A stretch of DNA of 9,786 nucleotides from Chloroflexota bacterium. Its GTDB lineage: Bacteria; Chloroflexota; Dormibacteria; Aeolococcales; Aeolococcaceae. The position numbers were made by a program, and so were the translations under genes. Below the pieces are notes generated by a model. That model was not told where the DNA came from. It searched no databases and worked only from the letters and a program-made list of their open reading frames with translations. Positions 5,140 through 9,786 of this stretch are shown here, piece by piece (the first letter of the stretch is position 1; every line of letters begins with the position of its first letter). The stretch is taken from the NCBI GenBank assembly GCA_005889515.1, contig VBHE01000114.1:1-9786 (forward strand), given 5' to 3'.

Positions 5140-5820
5140 GGCGTAGCTCAGCTGGGCGTACCAGTCCCCCCGCCCCTGGGGGGTGAGGTCGAGGATGTTC
5201 CACACCGGCGAGAGCAGGTCGAGGCCCCGCTCCATGACGTCGTCGGCCATCCGCGGGTGCGCCGTGTAGAAGTGCCGCACCGCGCCGTCGCGATCGCGGG
5301 TGAACACCGAGATCGTCGAGTCCTGGTTCCCGTCGGCGTCCTCGCTGCCGAGGTCGCGCTTGAAGGTGCCGTCGCCGCAGCTGAGCAGGCGCAGGTCGCG
5401 CCAGCCCCGGTCGCGCGCGTGGGCGCGCAGGGTCGCGGGATCGGCGGCGGCGGCGATGACGAGGTCGGCGTTCTGGCCGACGTGCCGGGCGACCGCGTTG
5501 TATCCGTCGATCCACATCGTGCACATCGGGCAGGGGCTGGTCTGCCGCTTGCCGAGCATCAGGTGGTACACGACCAGCGACCGCCCCGGTGCGGTGAACA
5601 GCTCGCTGAGTCGCACGCTGCGCACCGGCGTGTCGCCGGCGTCGAGGTCCTCCGGCCCCTCGAGGAACACGTAGTCCTCGACCACCGGACCCCGGGGCAG
5701 TCCGCGGCGCATCTCCGCGACCCGCTCACTCTGACGCATCAGCTCGAGCTCGGCGATGCGCAGCGCCTCGCGCTGCTCGCGGTACTCGGTGGATTCGCCG
5801 CTCAGCTCCATGTATCGCAT
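5137..5820 (-). CDS. DUF899 family thioredoxin-like protein
   Basis: A 227-residue protein of the DUF899 group of thioredoxin-fold proteins, cytosolic and of unproven reaction, presumed redox. An N-terminal helical region (EYREQREALRIAELELMRQ) precedes VEDYVFLEG, then the core strand SLVVYHLMLG and the CPMC motif at residues 97-100 (SPCPMCTMWIDGYN), matching the CxxC position of relatives. DLVIAAAADP, an SVFTRD stretch, and the characteristic end GLDLLSPVWNILDLTPQGRG with DWYAQLSYA complete the family pattern. Length is normal and there is no break. The start is the ATG at 5820, 5 nt after GGAGG; an in-frame start at 5853 has no ribosome site and overlaps the divergent promoter region. It lies 56 bp from the divergent exonuclease gene and is followed by OsmC after 10 bp, consistent with an oxidative-stress gene set. 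Confidence 0.9.
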   Translation of the reverse strand: MRYMELSGESTEYREQREALRIAELELMRQSERVAEMRRGLPRGPVVEDYVFLEGPEDLDAGDTPVRSVRLSELFTAPGRSLVVYHLMLGKRQTSPCPMCTMWIDGYNAVARHVGQNADLVIAAAADPATLRAHARDRGWRDLRLLSCGDGTFKRDLGSEDADGNQDSTISVFTRDRDGAVRHFYTAHPRMADDVMERGLDLLSPVWNILDLTPQGRGDWYAQLSYA

Positions 5821-5863
5821 GCCGTCCTCCGAATGTGAGCGGGATCCGGACACCCGTTGGCGT

Positions 5864-5869
5864 CATCAT
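5864..5869 (+). promoter_or_regulatory. Possible leaderless -10 box CATCAT
   Basis: CATCAT keeps the key A2 and T6 of the -10 element and is followed by 7 nt and the ATG at 5877, the same geometry as the TAGAGT and TAGACT boxes in this window. No Shine-Dalgarno sequence is seen before that ATG. Without a clear -35 element this is suggestive only. Confidence 0.3.
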
Positions 5870-5876
5870 CCCCGCC

Positions 5877-6731
5877 ATGGCCTGTGACTGGATGCTCGTC
5901 GACGGCTCGAGCGTGATCTTCCGCGCGTTCCACGGGGTGCCGACGACCGTGCGCGCGCCCGACGGGCGGCCGGTCAACGCGGTCATGGGCATTCTCGACC
6001 GGCTGGGCCGGCTCATCGCCGACCGCCGGCCGCACCGGGTCGCGGTCGCGGGCGACGAGGACTGGCGGCCCCGGTGGCGGGTCGACCTGCTCCCCGAGTA
6101 CAAGGCCCACCGGGCGGCGGAGCCGGTGCCGCCGGCGCTCATCCCCCAGCTGCCGGTGATCGACGCCTTCCTCGGCGCCATCGGGATCGACGTCGTCGGG
6201 GCACCCGACTACGAGGCGGAGGACGTGATCGCGACCTGGGCCGCGCTCGCGTCCGGAAGCGTCGAGATCGTCAGCGGTGACCGCGACCTCTTCGCCCTCG
6301 TCGAGGATCCGCGGGTGCGGGTCCTGTACCCCGAGCGGGGCGGGCTCGCGGTCGTCGACGAGGCGGAGGTGACGCGGCGGTACGGCATTCCGGGGCGCTG
6401 CTACGGCGACTTCGCGATCCTCCGGGGGGACCCGTCCGACGGGCTGCCCGGGCTCCGTGGGGTCGGAGCGGTGGGCGCGGCGCAGCTGATCCGCCGCCAC
6501 GGCGACGTTGCGGCGCTGCTCCGCGACGGCCACCTCGCCGACCGGGATCGCGACTACCTCGAGCGGGCGACGCGGGTCGCGCGACCCGCCTCGCACCTCG
6601 AGCTGGGGCTCCCCGAGGGGCGCCGCGACGCCTACCCGGCCGACGCCGCGGCGCTCGACGCGCTCGTCGAGCGCCACGGCCAGCGCGGCGCCTGCGAGCG
6701 CCTGCTCCAGGCGCTCGCCCTCGACCGCTGA
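5877..6731 (+). CDS. Stand-alone 5'-3' exonuclease (PolA N-terminal / FEN-like)
   Basis: A 284-residue protein equal to the 5' nuclease domain of DNA polymerase I, without polymerase domain. Such flap endonucleases remove RNA primers and 5' flaps. Metal ligands appear in order: Asp9 in MLVDGSSVIFRAF, Asp60 in VAGDEDWRP, the YKAHR motif (Lys76, Arg79), DYEAEDV (Glu113, Glu115, Asp116), SGDRD (Asp135, Asp137) and GDPSDGLPG (Asp185, Asp188), followed by the helix-hairpin-helix GLRGVGAVGAAQLI. All the key acidic residues are present and the frame is intact. The DEDWRPRWRVDLLPEYKAHR pattern is like the separate exonucleases of high-GC Gram-positives. The ATG at 5877 is preferred over an upstream frame start at 5835, because the added residues lie in the divergent promoter region. 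It converges on the SnoaL remnant, with 5 bp between stops. Confidence 0.9.
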   Translation: MACDWMLVDGSSVIFRAFHGVPTTVRAPDGRPVNAVMGILDRLGRLIADRRPHRVAVAGDEDWRPRWRVDLLPEYKAHRAAEPVPPALIPQLPVIDAFLGAIGIDVVGAPDYEAEDVIATWAALASGSVEIVSGDRDLFALVEDPRVRVLYPERGGLAVVDEAEVTRRYGIPGRCYGDFAILRGDPSDGLPGLRGVGAVGAAQLIRRHGDVAALLRDGHLADRDRDYLERATRVARPASHLELGLPEGRRDAYPADAAALDALVERHGQRGACERLLQALALDR

Positions 6732-6736
6732 CGGAG

Positions 6737-6880
6737 TCACGCGCCGGCGGCGGCCGGCTCCGGCATGAGGCCGAGCTGGGTCATGAAGTCGACCCGGTCG
6801 AAGTACAGGCGATACGACGTCATCCGGCCTCCGCCCTCGGTGGTGTGGGTTCCCTCGATGAGCTCCCGCGCACTCGCCAT
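6737..6880 (-). CDS. SnoaL-like cyclase/ester cyclase remnant (47 aa), internally deleted
   Basis: The ORF reads MASARELIEGTHT, then TEGGGRMTSYRLYFD and RVDFMTQLGLMPEPAAAGA. The second half is the C-terminal strand of SnoaL/NTF2-like polyketide or ester cyclases (pattern G-x-I/M-TSYRLYFD-x-V-x-F-x-x-QLGLMP). The start resembles the N-terminal helix of the same family. About 130-150 residues are usual, so most of the cone-shaped fold, including the catalytic acid region, is missing. Unlike glgB, the junction is in frame. A strong ribosome site GGAGGAG ends 5 nt before the ATG (6887-6892 on the plus coordinates). It is probably a decayed gene with its expression signals kept; a functional mini-protein is less likely. 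It converges on the exonuclease gene with 5 bp between them. Confidence 0.6.
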   Translation of the reverse strand: MASARELIEGTHTTEGGGRMTSYRLYFDRVDFMTQLGLMPEPAAAGA

Positions 6881-6896
6881 CCCAGCTCCTCCACGC

Positions 6897-6930
6897 ACCC
6901 TCCCGATCCGTCAGGAGCGGCCGGGAGGGT
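6897..6930. repeat. Inverted repeat upstream of the SnoaL remnant
   Basis: ACCCTCCCG (6897-6905) and CGGGAGGGT (6922-6930) are perfect 9-bp arms around a 16-nt spacer. The element sits directly next to the ribosome site of the SnoaL remnant on the minus strand, so it could be an operator or an RNA hairpin in its leader. There is no U tract. The arms are too far apart for a usual repressor half-site pair on neighbouring turns, so its role is open. Confidence 0.45.
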
Positions 6931-6969
6931 GGTTCAGGACGAGGATGTTCCCGCGCGCACGAGAGCCTG

Positions 6970-6996
6970 GTCAAGACAGCGTCAAGCGCAGTGAAG
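6970..6996 (-). promoter_or_regulatory. TTGAC direct repeats, 11-bp spacing
   Basis: On the plus strand GTCAAG occurs at 6970 and 6981 with a related GTGAAG at 6991; on the minus strand this reads TTGACGctgtcTTGACC. The 11-bp step resembles an OmpR-type operator, and TTGACN also resembles a -35 element. No good -10 box lies 17 nt downstream on the minus strand. It lies about 90 bp upstream of the SnoaL remnant ATG and abuts the terminator hairpin of the secreted protein gene. Confidence 0.35.
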
Positions 6997-6998
6997 CC

Positions 6999-7033
6999 CT
7001 CGGGCCTGCCGCTCCGCCGGCGGCAGGCCCGAG
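6999..7033 (-). terminator. Strong hairpin after the secreted protein gene
   Basis: CTCGGGCCTGCCGC (6999-7012) and GCGGCAGGCCCGAG (7020-7033) form a perfect 14-bp stem with a 7-nt loop, starting 14 bp after the stop of the minus-strand secreted protein gene. The very stable stem at a 3' end supports a terminator. The U tract is absent, as is common in high-GC bacteria. Confidence 0.65.
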
Positions 7034-7047
7034 ACCCCTCCTCGGGA

Positions 7048-7659
7048 CTAGTCGTCTCCACCTTCCTCGTCGCGATCACGGTCCCTGGCGACGACCGACA
7101 CCGCGTCGAGATAGGTGCCGTAGCTGTTGCTGACGCCGGCGTCGCTGAAGGCGAAGCGGGTCGTCGACCCGGTCGCCGTGACCGTGAAGCTGAAGCTCCT
7201 CCAGACGGTGTGGGTGAGGCCGGTGCCGTCCGCCTGCTCGGTGTCGATCAGCCTGCCGTTCCACCAGGTCTGGAGGATGTTGTCGGCAGGGCCGGTGCCG
7301 GGCCGCGCGGAGAACTCGAAGGAGAGCCGGTACCGCTCACCCTTGACCGTGGCCAGGTCCTGGTGGATGCCCGTCGAGCACGTCGAGTCGAGCTCGGTGA
7401 ACTGCCGTCCCTCGAAGGGAGTACCGGCCACGTTGTTCTGTATCTCGATGCCGCAGGTCCTGGGGCCGTTCTCGGTCCAGCCCGGGATCGGAGCATGGAA
7501 GATCGCGAAGCTGTGGAACGGGATCGACGGCAGTTCGAAGCCGCCGTTGGTCACCAGCTCGGTCGTCGACGCGCCCGCGATCGTGCGCTGGACGAGGACC
7601 CCCATCGCCACTGTGGCGATCGCGATCACGATGGCCACAACCCGCCGTCTCCTGGGCAT
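7048..7659 (-). CDS. Secreted DUF642-like / carbohydrate-binding-type protein
   Basis: A 203-residue exported protein. The signal peptide has an Arg-rich start (MPRRRR), a hydrophobic core (VVAIVIAIATVAMGVLV) and a likely cleavage site after AGA (residue 30). The mature part begins ELVTNGGFELPSIP and continues through IPGWT, GIEIQNNVAG, EGRQFTELDS, GIHQDLATVKGERYRLSFEF and ADNILQTWWNG, the order of motifs seen in DUF642/galactose-binding-like beta-sandwich domains, which bind cell-wall or extracellular polysaccharides in some relatives. Cys69 and Cys94 could form a disulfide. The C-terminus is a charged tail of alternating Asp-Arg ending EEGGDD, with no PEP-CTERM or LPXTG anchor, so the protein is probably released. 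AAGGGGAGA lies upstream of the ATG at 7659. It has its own promoter and a hairpin terminator, hence is likely monocistronic. The ligand is unknown. Confidence 0.75.
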   Translation of the reverse strand: MPRRRRVVAIVIAIATVAMGVLVQRTIAGASTTELVTNGGFELPSIPFHSFAIFHAPIPGWTENGPRTCGIEIQNNVAGTPFEGRQFTELDSTCSTGIHQDLATVKGERYRLSFEFSARPGTGPADNILQTWWNGRLIDTEQADGTGLTHTVWRSFSFTVTATGSTTRFAFSDAGVSNSYGTYLDAVSVVARDRDRDEEGGDD

Positions 7660-7722
7660 GCGTTCTCCCCTTCATGCCCCCACCCTTCGGCTGGTGAATC
7701 GTCCCCTCCCTCGACGCACGCG

Positions 7723-7751
7723 AGTCTGGGGAAATTGTCAATATCTGTCAA
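7723..7751 (-). promoter_or_regulatory. Promoter of the secreted protein gene (TTGACA-N17-CAGACT)
   Basis: On the minus strand a consensus -35 TTGACA (7746-7751) is followed by 17 nt and CAGACT (7723-7728), which keeps A2 and T6 of the -10 box. Transcription would start near 7716, about 57 nt before the ATG at 7659. A second TTGACA (7736-7741) repeats 10 bp downstream inside the spacer, so the site may also be an operator. This short AT-richer patch stands out in an otherwise GC-rich window. Confidence 0.55.
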
Positions 7752-7769
7752 CTACCGCGGACCGCGACC

Positions 7770-9161
7770 TCAGAGCGGCGCGAGGCGTCCCACGGTGTCG
7801 GAGGCGCACTCGTACGCCTGTCCGACGCGGAGTACCGTCGCCTCGTCGAGGGGACGGCCGATGACCTGCATCCCCAGGGGAAGGCCGCCGGCGTCGAAGC
7901 CGACGGCCAGCGAGAGCGAGGGCAGCCCGGTGAGGTTCGCGGGCAGGGTGAGGCGCACCAGCGCCTGGGTGATGTCCTCGGTGACCCCGCCCGGCCAGGG
8001 GATCATCGCGGTGCCGACCACCGGCGCGGCGAGGGGCACCGTGGGGGCGATCAGCACGTCGATGTCCGCGAACATCTCCGCCCAGCCCTGCTGGATCAGG
8101 GTGCGAACGCGCAGCGCGCGGAGGTAGTCGGTGGCGAGGACGAGCTCGCCCGCCTCGAGGAAGAGGCGCACGTCCGGCGCGTAGAGGTCGCCCCTCTCCC
8201 GCAGCGCCTCCTGGTGGTAGGCGCTCGCCTCGGGGAGGATGATCGCCCAGCCGGCGGCCATCATCGCGTCCGCATGCGGGATGGTGACCTCCTGCAGCCG
8301 GGCGCCGAGCCCCTCGAGCACGCTGGCGGCGCCCCGCACCGCGGCGGCGACGTCGTCACTGACGTGGTCGAAGAAGTGGTTGACGGGGACGCCGACTCGC
8401 AGGCCGGCGATGCCGCCGTCGAGGCCCGCGGTGTGGTCGGGGACGGGCGCGTGGAGCGTCGACGGGTCGAGCGGGTCGGCGCCGGCGATGGCGTTCAGCA
8501 CCAGCGCGCAGTCGCGCACGTTGCGGGCGAGCGGGCCGACGTGGTCGAGCGACCAGGAGAGCGGCGCGATGCCGCGCTTCGACGACCGGCCGTAGGTGGG
8601 CTTGAGCCCGACGGTGCCGCAGAGCGCGGCGGGGATGCGGATCGATCCGCCGGTGTCGGTGCCGACCCCGACCATGCACGTGCCCGCGGCGAGCGCCGCC
8701 GCCGAGCCGCCGCTCGAGCCGCCGGGGATGCGGCGGACGTCCCACGGGTTGCGGGTGGTCGGGGTGATCGCCCCGTAGGCGAACTCGTGGGTGTGGGTCT
8801 TCCCGACCATCACCATGCCCGCCGCGAGCAGGTGCTCGACCACGACGGAGTCGCGGTCGGGGACGTTGCCCTCGCGCACCTTCGAGCTCGACGTCGTCGG
8901 CACACCGGCGGTGTCGCAGAGGTCCTTGACACCGAGGGGGATCCCGTGGAGCGGGCCGCGGTGGCGGCCGCCGGCGATCTCCTCCTCGGCGCGGCGCGCA
9001 GCGGCGCGGGCGAGGTCGGCGGTGACGCACGCGAAGGCGTTGATCGCGCCCTCGGTGGCGTCGATGCGGCGGAGCACGGAGTCGACGAGCTCCACGGGTG
9101 ACAGCCGTCGCGCCGCGATCTCGGCGGCGGCGGCGCCGAGGCTGAGCGCGTAGGGCTCCAC
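7770..9161 (-). CDS. Amidase (amidase-signature family, AtzF/GatA-like)
   Basis: A 463-residue amidase-signature enzyme that hydrolyses a C-N amide bond in the cytosol. The Ser-cisSer-Lys triad is complete: Lys79 in LHGIPLGVKDLCDTAG, cis-Ser149 in IPGGSSGGSAAALAAG, and nucleophile Ser173 in VGVGTDTGGSIRIPAALCG. The spacing of 24 residues between the two serines equals that of characterised members. The following CGTVGLKPTYGRSSKRG and SLDHVGPLARNVRDCALVL segments are also typical, and the frame is unbroken. The start GTG at 9161 is 2 bp after the stop of the AtzG-like gene, so the two are coupled. GatC-like partners are known for GatA and AtzF-type amidases, but no gatB is here, so a role in tRNA amidation is unlikely. 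A small-molecule amide or carboxyurea-like substrate is more plausible, but it cannot be named. Very common GatA misannotation should be avoided. Confidence 0.92.
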   Translation of the reverse strand: MEPYALSLGAAAAEIAARRLSPVELVDSVLRRIDATEGAINAFACVTADLARAAARRAEEEIAGGRHRGPLHGIPLGVKDLCDTAGVPTTSSSKVREGNVPDRDSVVVEHLLAAGMVMVGKTHTHEFAYGAITPTTRNPWDVRRIPGGSSGGSAAALAAGTCMVGVGTDTGGSIRIPAALCGTVGLKPTYGRSSKRGIAPLSWSLDHVGPLARNVRDCALVLNAIAGADPLDPSTLHAPVPDHTAGLDGGIAGLRVGVPVNHFFDHVSDDVAAAVRGAASVLEGLGARLQEVTIPHADAMMAAGWAIILPEASAYHQEALRERGDLYAPDVRLFLEAGELVLATDYLRALRVRTLIQQGWAEMFADIDVLIAPTVPLAAPVVGTAMIPWPGGVTEDITQALVRLTLPANLTGLPSLSLAVGFDAGGLPLGMQVIGRPLDEATVLRVGQAYECASDTVGRLAPL

Positions 9162-9163
9162 GC

Positions 9164-9364
9164 TCAGCGACTCCAGCGGGGGTCGAAGGCCGTCGCCGGG
9201 GGCGTCTCGCCGAGCCGCACCGGGTCCATCAGGTCGATGAGCGCGTAGACGAGCTCGACGGTGGGACCGACGATCTCCAGGCGCTCCGGGCTCAGGGGGA
9301 GGCGGGCCGCGCGCGCGGCGTGCGCGGCGGCCTCGCCGCTGAACGGTCTGGGCGCAGAGCTCAT
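9164..9364 (-). CDS. AtzG-like (DUF4089 / GatC-type) small amidase subunit
   Basis: A 66-residue protein beginning MSSAPRPFSGEAAAHAARAA, then LPLSPERLEIVGPTVELVYA, then LIDLMDPVRLGETPPATAFD ending PRWSR. Two short helices followed by an acidic/Pro segment with a terminal P-x-x-x-F-x-x-RW motif are characteristic of AtzG-like subunits, which pack on an amidase-signature partner as GatC does on GatA. The start is the ATG at 9364, with GGAGG 5 nt upstream; the upstream frame extension overlaps the tautomerase in a non-family frame. There is 1 bp between the tautomerase stop and this ATG, and 2 bp to the amidase start, so it is co-translated with its likely partner. Its role is probably structural, stabilising the amidase. 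Confidence 0.8.
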   Translation of the reverse strand: MSSAPRPFSGEAAAHAARAARLPLSPERLEIVGPTVELVYALIDLMDPVRLGETPPATAFDPRWSR

Positions 9365-9365
9365 C

Positions 9366-9569
9366 TCATCCTCCGGCGGCGCGACGGCGGTCGGCGAGGA
9401 GCTCGCCCGCCTGCATGTACTCGGTCGCTTCGAACTCGGCCAGCCACACCCGGATGGACTCGAGGGGAGCGCCGATCGAGGAGTGGACCGCGTCGGTGAT
9501 GGCGCTGAGCAGCGCGCGCTTCTGCGCATCGGTCCGCCCGGCGGCGAGGTTGACCTGGATCAGGGGCAC
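9366..9569 (-). CDS. 4-oxalocrotonate tautomerase family enzyme
   Basis: A 67-residue tautomerase. With the GTG at 9569 as start, removal of fMet exposes Pro1 (MPLIQVNLAAGRT), the catalytic base of this superfamily. Arg11 in AAGRT and Arg39 in ESIRVWLAEFE sit exactly at the 4-OT positions, and Tyr50 occupies the place of Phe50. These enzymes interconvert enol and keto acids, usually as hexamers or as heterohexamers. GGAGGT is 7 nt upstream of the GTG, which supports this start; the frame is open further to 9620 but the Pro1 requirement decides against it. Length is slightly longer than the usual 62 residues, with an Arg-rich end. It is the first of three near-overlapping genes with the AtzG-like and amidase genes, suggesting a shared degradation pathway. 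Reaction in this organism is unknown. Confidence 0.88.
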   Translation of the reverse strand: MPLIQVNLAAGRTDAQKRALLSAITDAVHSSIGAPLESIRVWLAEFEATEYMQAGELLADRRRAAGG

Positions 9570-9594
9570 GGCGTGAACCTCCGTGTGGGGCCGG

Positions 9595-9786
9595 TCAGGA
9601 GTCTGCGCCCGCCCGCCCACTCCCGGCGCGCCCGCGCATGACGACGAGCGCGCCGGCGGCGAAGATGGCGACGGCGACCCCGAGCGCGGCGAGGATGAGA
9701 CCGGTGTGGTCGTCGCCGGTCGCCACCGGCACCGTGGTGCTGGTGACCACGAGGGCGACGTTCGCGAGGTCGCCGAGCATCGCGGT
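9595..9786 (-). CDS. Membrane-anchored C-terminal tail of a cell-surface protein, 5' end outside the window
   Basis: The frame is open to the right edge of the window, so this is probably the 3' end of a longer gene; an ATG at 9780 would otherwise give 61 residues. The visible part has a Thr/Val-rich stretch (VVTSTTVPVATGDDHTG), a hydrophobic segment LILAALGVAVAIFAAGALVV and a basic end (RGRAGSGRAGADS). This is the arrangement of a Gram-positive-type cell-wall sorting signal, but the motif is PVATGD, not LPXTG, with one residue too many. It may be a degenerate sorting signal or a simple tail anchor. It ends 25 bp before the tautomerase GTG and could share a transcript with it. No function can be given from the tail alone. 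Confidence 0.5.
   Translation of the reverse strand, partial: TAMLGDLANVALVVTSTTVPVATGDDHTGLILAALGVAVAIFAAGALVVMRGRAGSGRAGADS

Noticed and set aside
560..6860. A common GAGGG-like word near several deletion junctions (glgB, nitroreductase, SnoaL remnant)
   Set aside because: The word is short, GC-rich and frequent in this window, and the exact deletion ends are unknown, so no junction motif can be claimed.
5802..7079. 425-residue minus-strand open frame
   Set aside because: It lies antisense to the well-supported exonuclease, has Arg/Pro/Asp-rich composition without a recognisable domain, and is explained by the high GC content lowering stop frequency.
6991..8127. 378-residue plus-strand open frame across the secreted protein and amidase regions
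   Set aside because: Runs antisense through a signal-peptide protein, its promoter and the amidase; no start signal and no family motif.
8214..9101. 295-residue plus-strand open frame
   Set aside because: Mirror frame of the amidase, which has a complete catalytic triad; repeated Gly/Val/Asp/Arg composition is a shadow artefact.
7770..9161. Reading the amidase as the GatA subunit of tRNA amidotransferase
   Set aside because: No gatB is adjacent, the small partner looks AtzG-like, and the gene sits with a tautomerase; the amidase signature alone does not identify GatA.
1..9786. CRISPR arrays, insertion sequences, tRNA or rRNA genes, known phage or defence modules
   Set aside because: Looked for on both strands; no regularly spaced long repeats, transposase motifs, terminal inverted repeats around a gene or RNA gene patterns were seen.

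Overview
This is a very GC-rich, densely packed bacterial chromosomal segment. Strong G/C third positions, GTG starts and several start codons placed about 7 nt after a TANNNT -10 box (leaderless-type expression) suggest a high-GC Terrabacteria lineage such as Actinomycetota, Candidatus Dormibacterota or a high-GC Chloroflexota. That placement is inference; no rRNA or tRNA gene is present. I found no CRISPR array, insertion sequence, phage gene or canonical defence system.

Layout. 2-974 (+): 3' part of glgB (glycogen branching enzyme), broken by a frameshift. 979-1213 (-): remnant of a 2-oxoglutarate/Fe(II) oxygenase. 1282-1596 (+): small membrane protein. 1675-2535 (+): alpha/beta hydrolase lacking the nucleophile serine. 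2549-2811 (-): two tiny coupled ORFs. 2940-3583 (+): nitroreductase with a late frameshift, preceded by four tandem 11-bp repeats. 3574-5820 (-): run of DUF899 thioredoxin-like protein, OsmC-like protein and APH-type phosphotransferase. 5877-6731 (+): stand-alone 5'-3' exonuclease of the PolA N-terminal type. 6737-6880 (-): 47-aa remnant of a SnoaL-like cyclase. 7048-7659 (-): secreted DUF642-like protein with its own promoter. 7770-9569 (-): compact operon of 4-oxalocrotonate tautomerase, AtzG/GatC-like small subunit and amidase. 9595-9786 (-): membrane-anchored C-terminal tail of a surface protein that runs off the window.

How the genes work together. The clearest functional unit is the tautomerase-AtzG-amidase operon, with gaps of 1 and 2 bp, which looks like a small catabolic or hydrolytic module. 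The DUF899-OsmC-phosphotransferase run has a redox/stress flavour. The rest is a patchwork of single genes, often in convergent pairs whose ends lie within 0-13 bp of each other.

The most striking pattern is that at least four, probably five, genes in the first 6.9 kb carry internal deletions relative to their families: glgB about 47 nt, the oxygenase most of its body, the hydrolase elbow about 6 nt, the nitroreductase a few nt, and the SnoaL protein roughly two thirds. The other genes look intact. This is either real gene decay by repeated small deletions or a systematic assembly or consensus fault; reads would decide. The second notable signal is regulatory: strict 11-bp tandem repeats before the nitroreductase gene, TTGAC repeats before two other genes, and recurrent leaderless-type -10/start arrangements.
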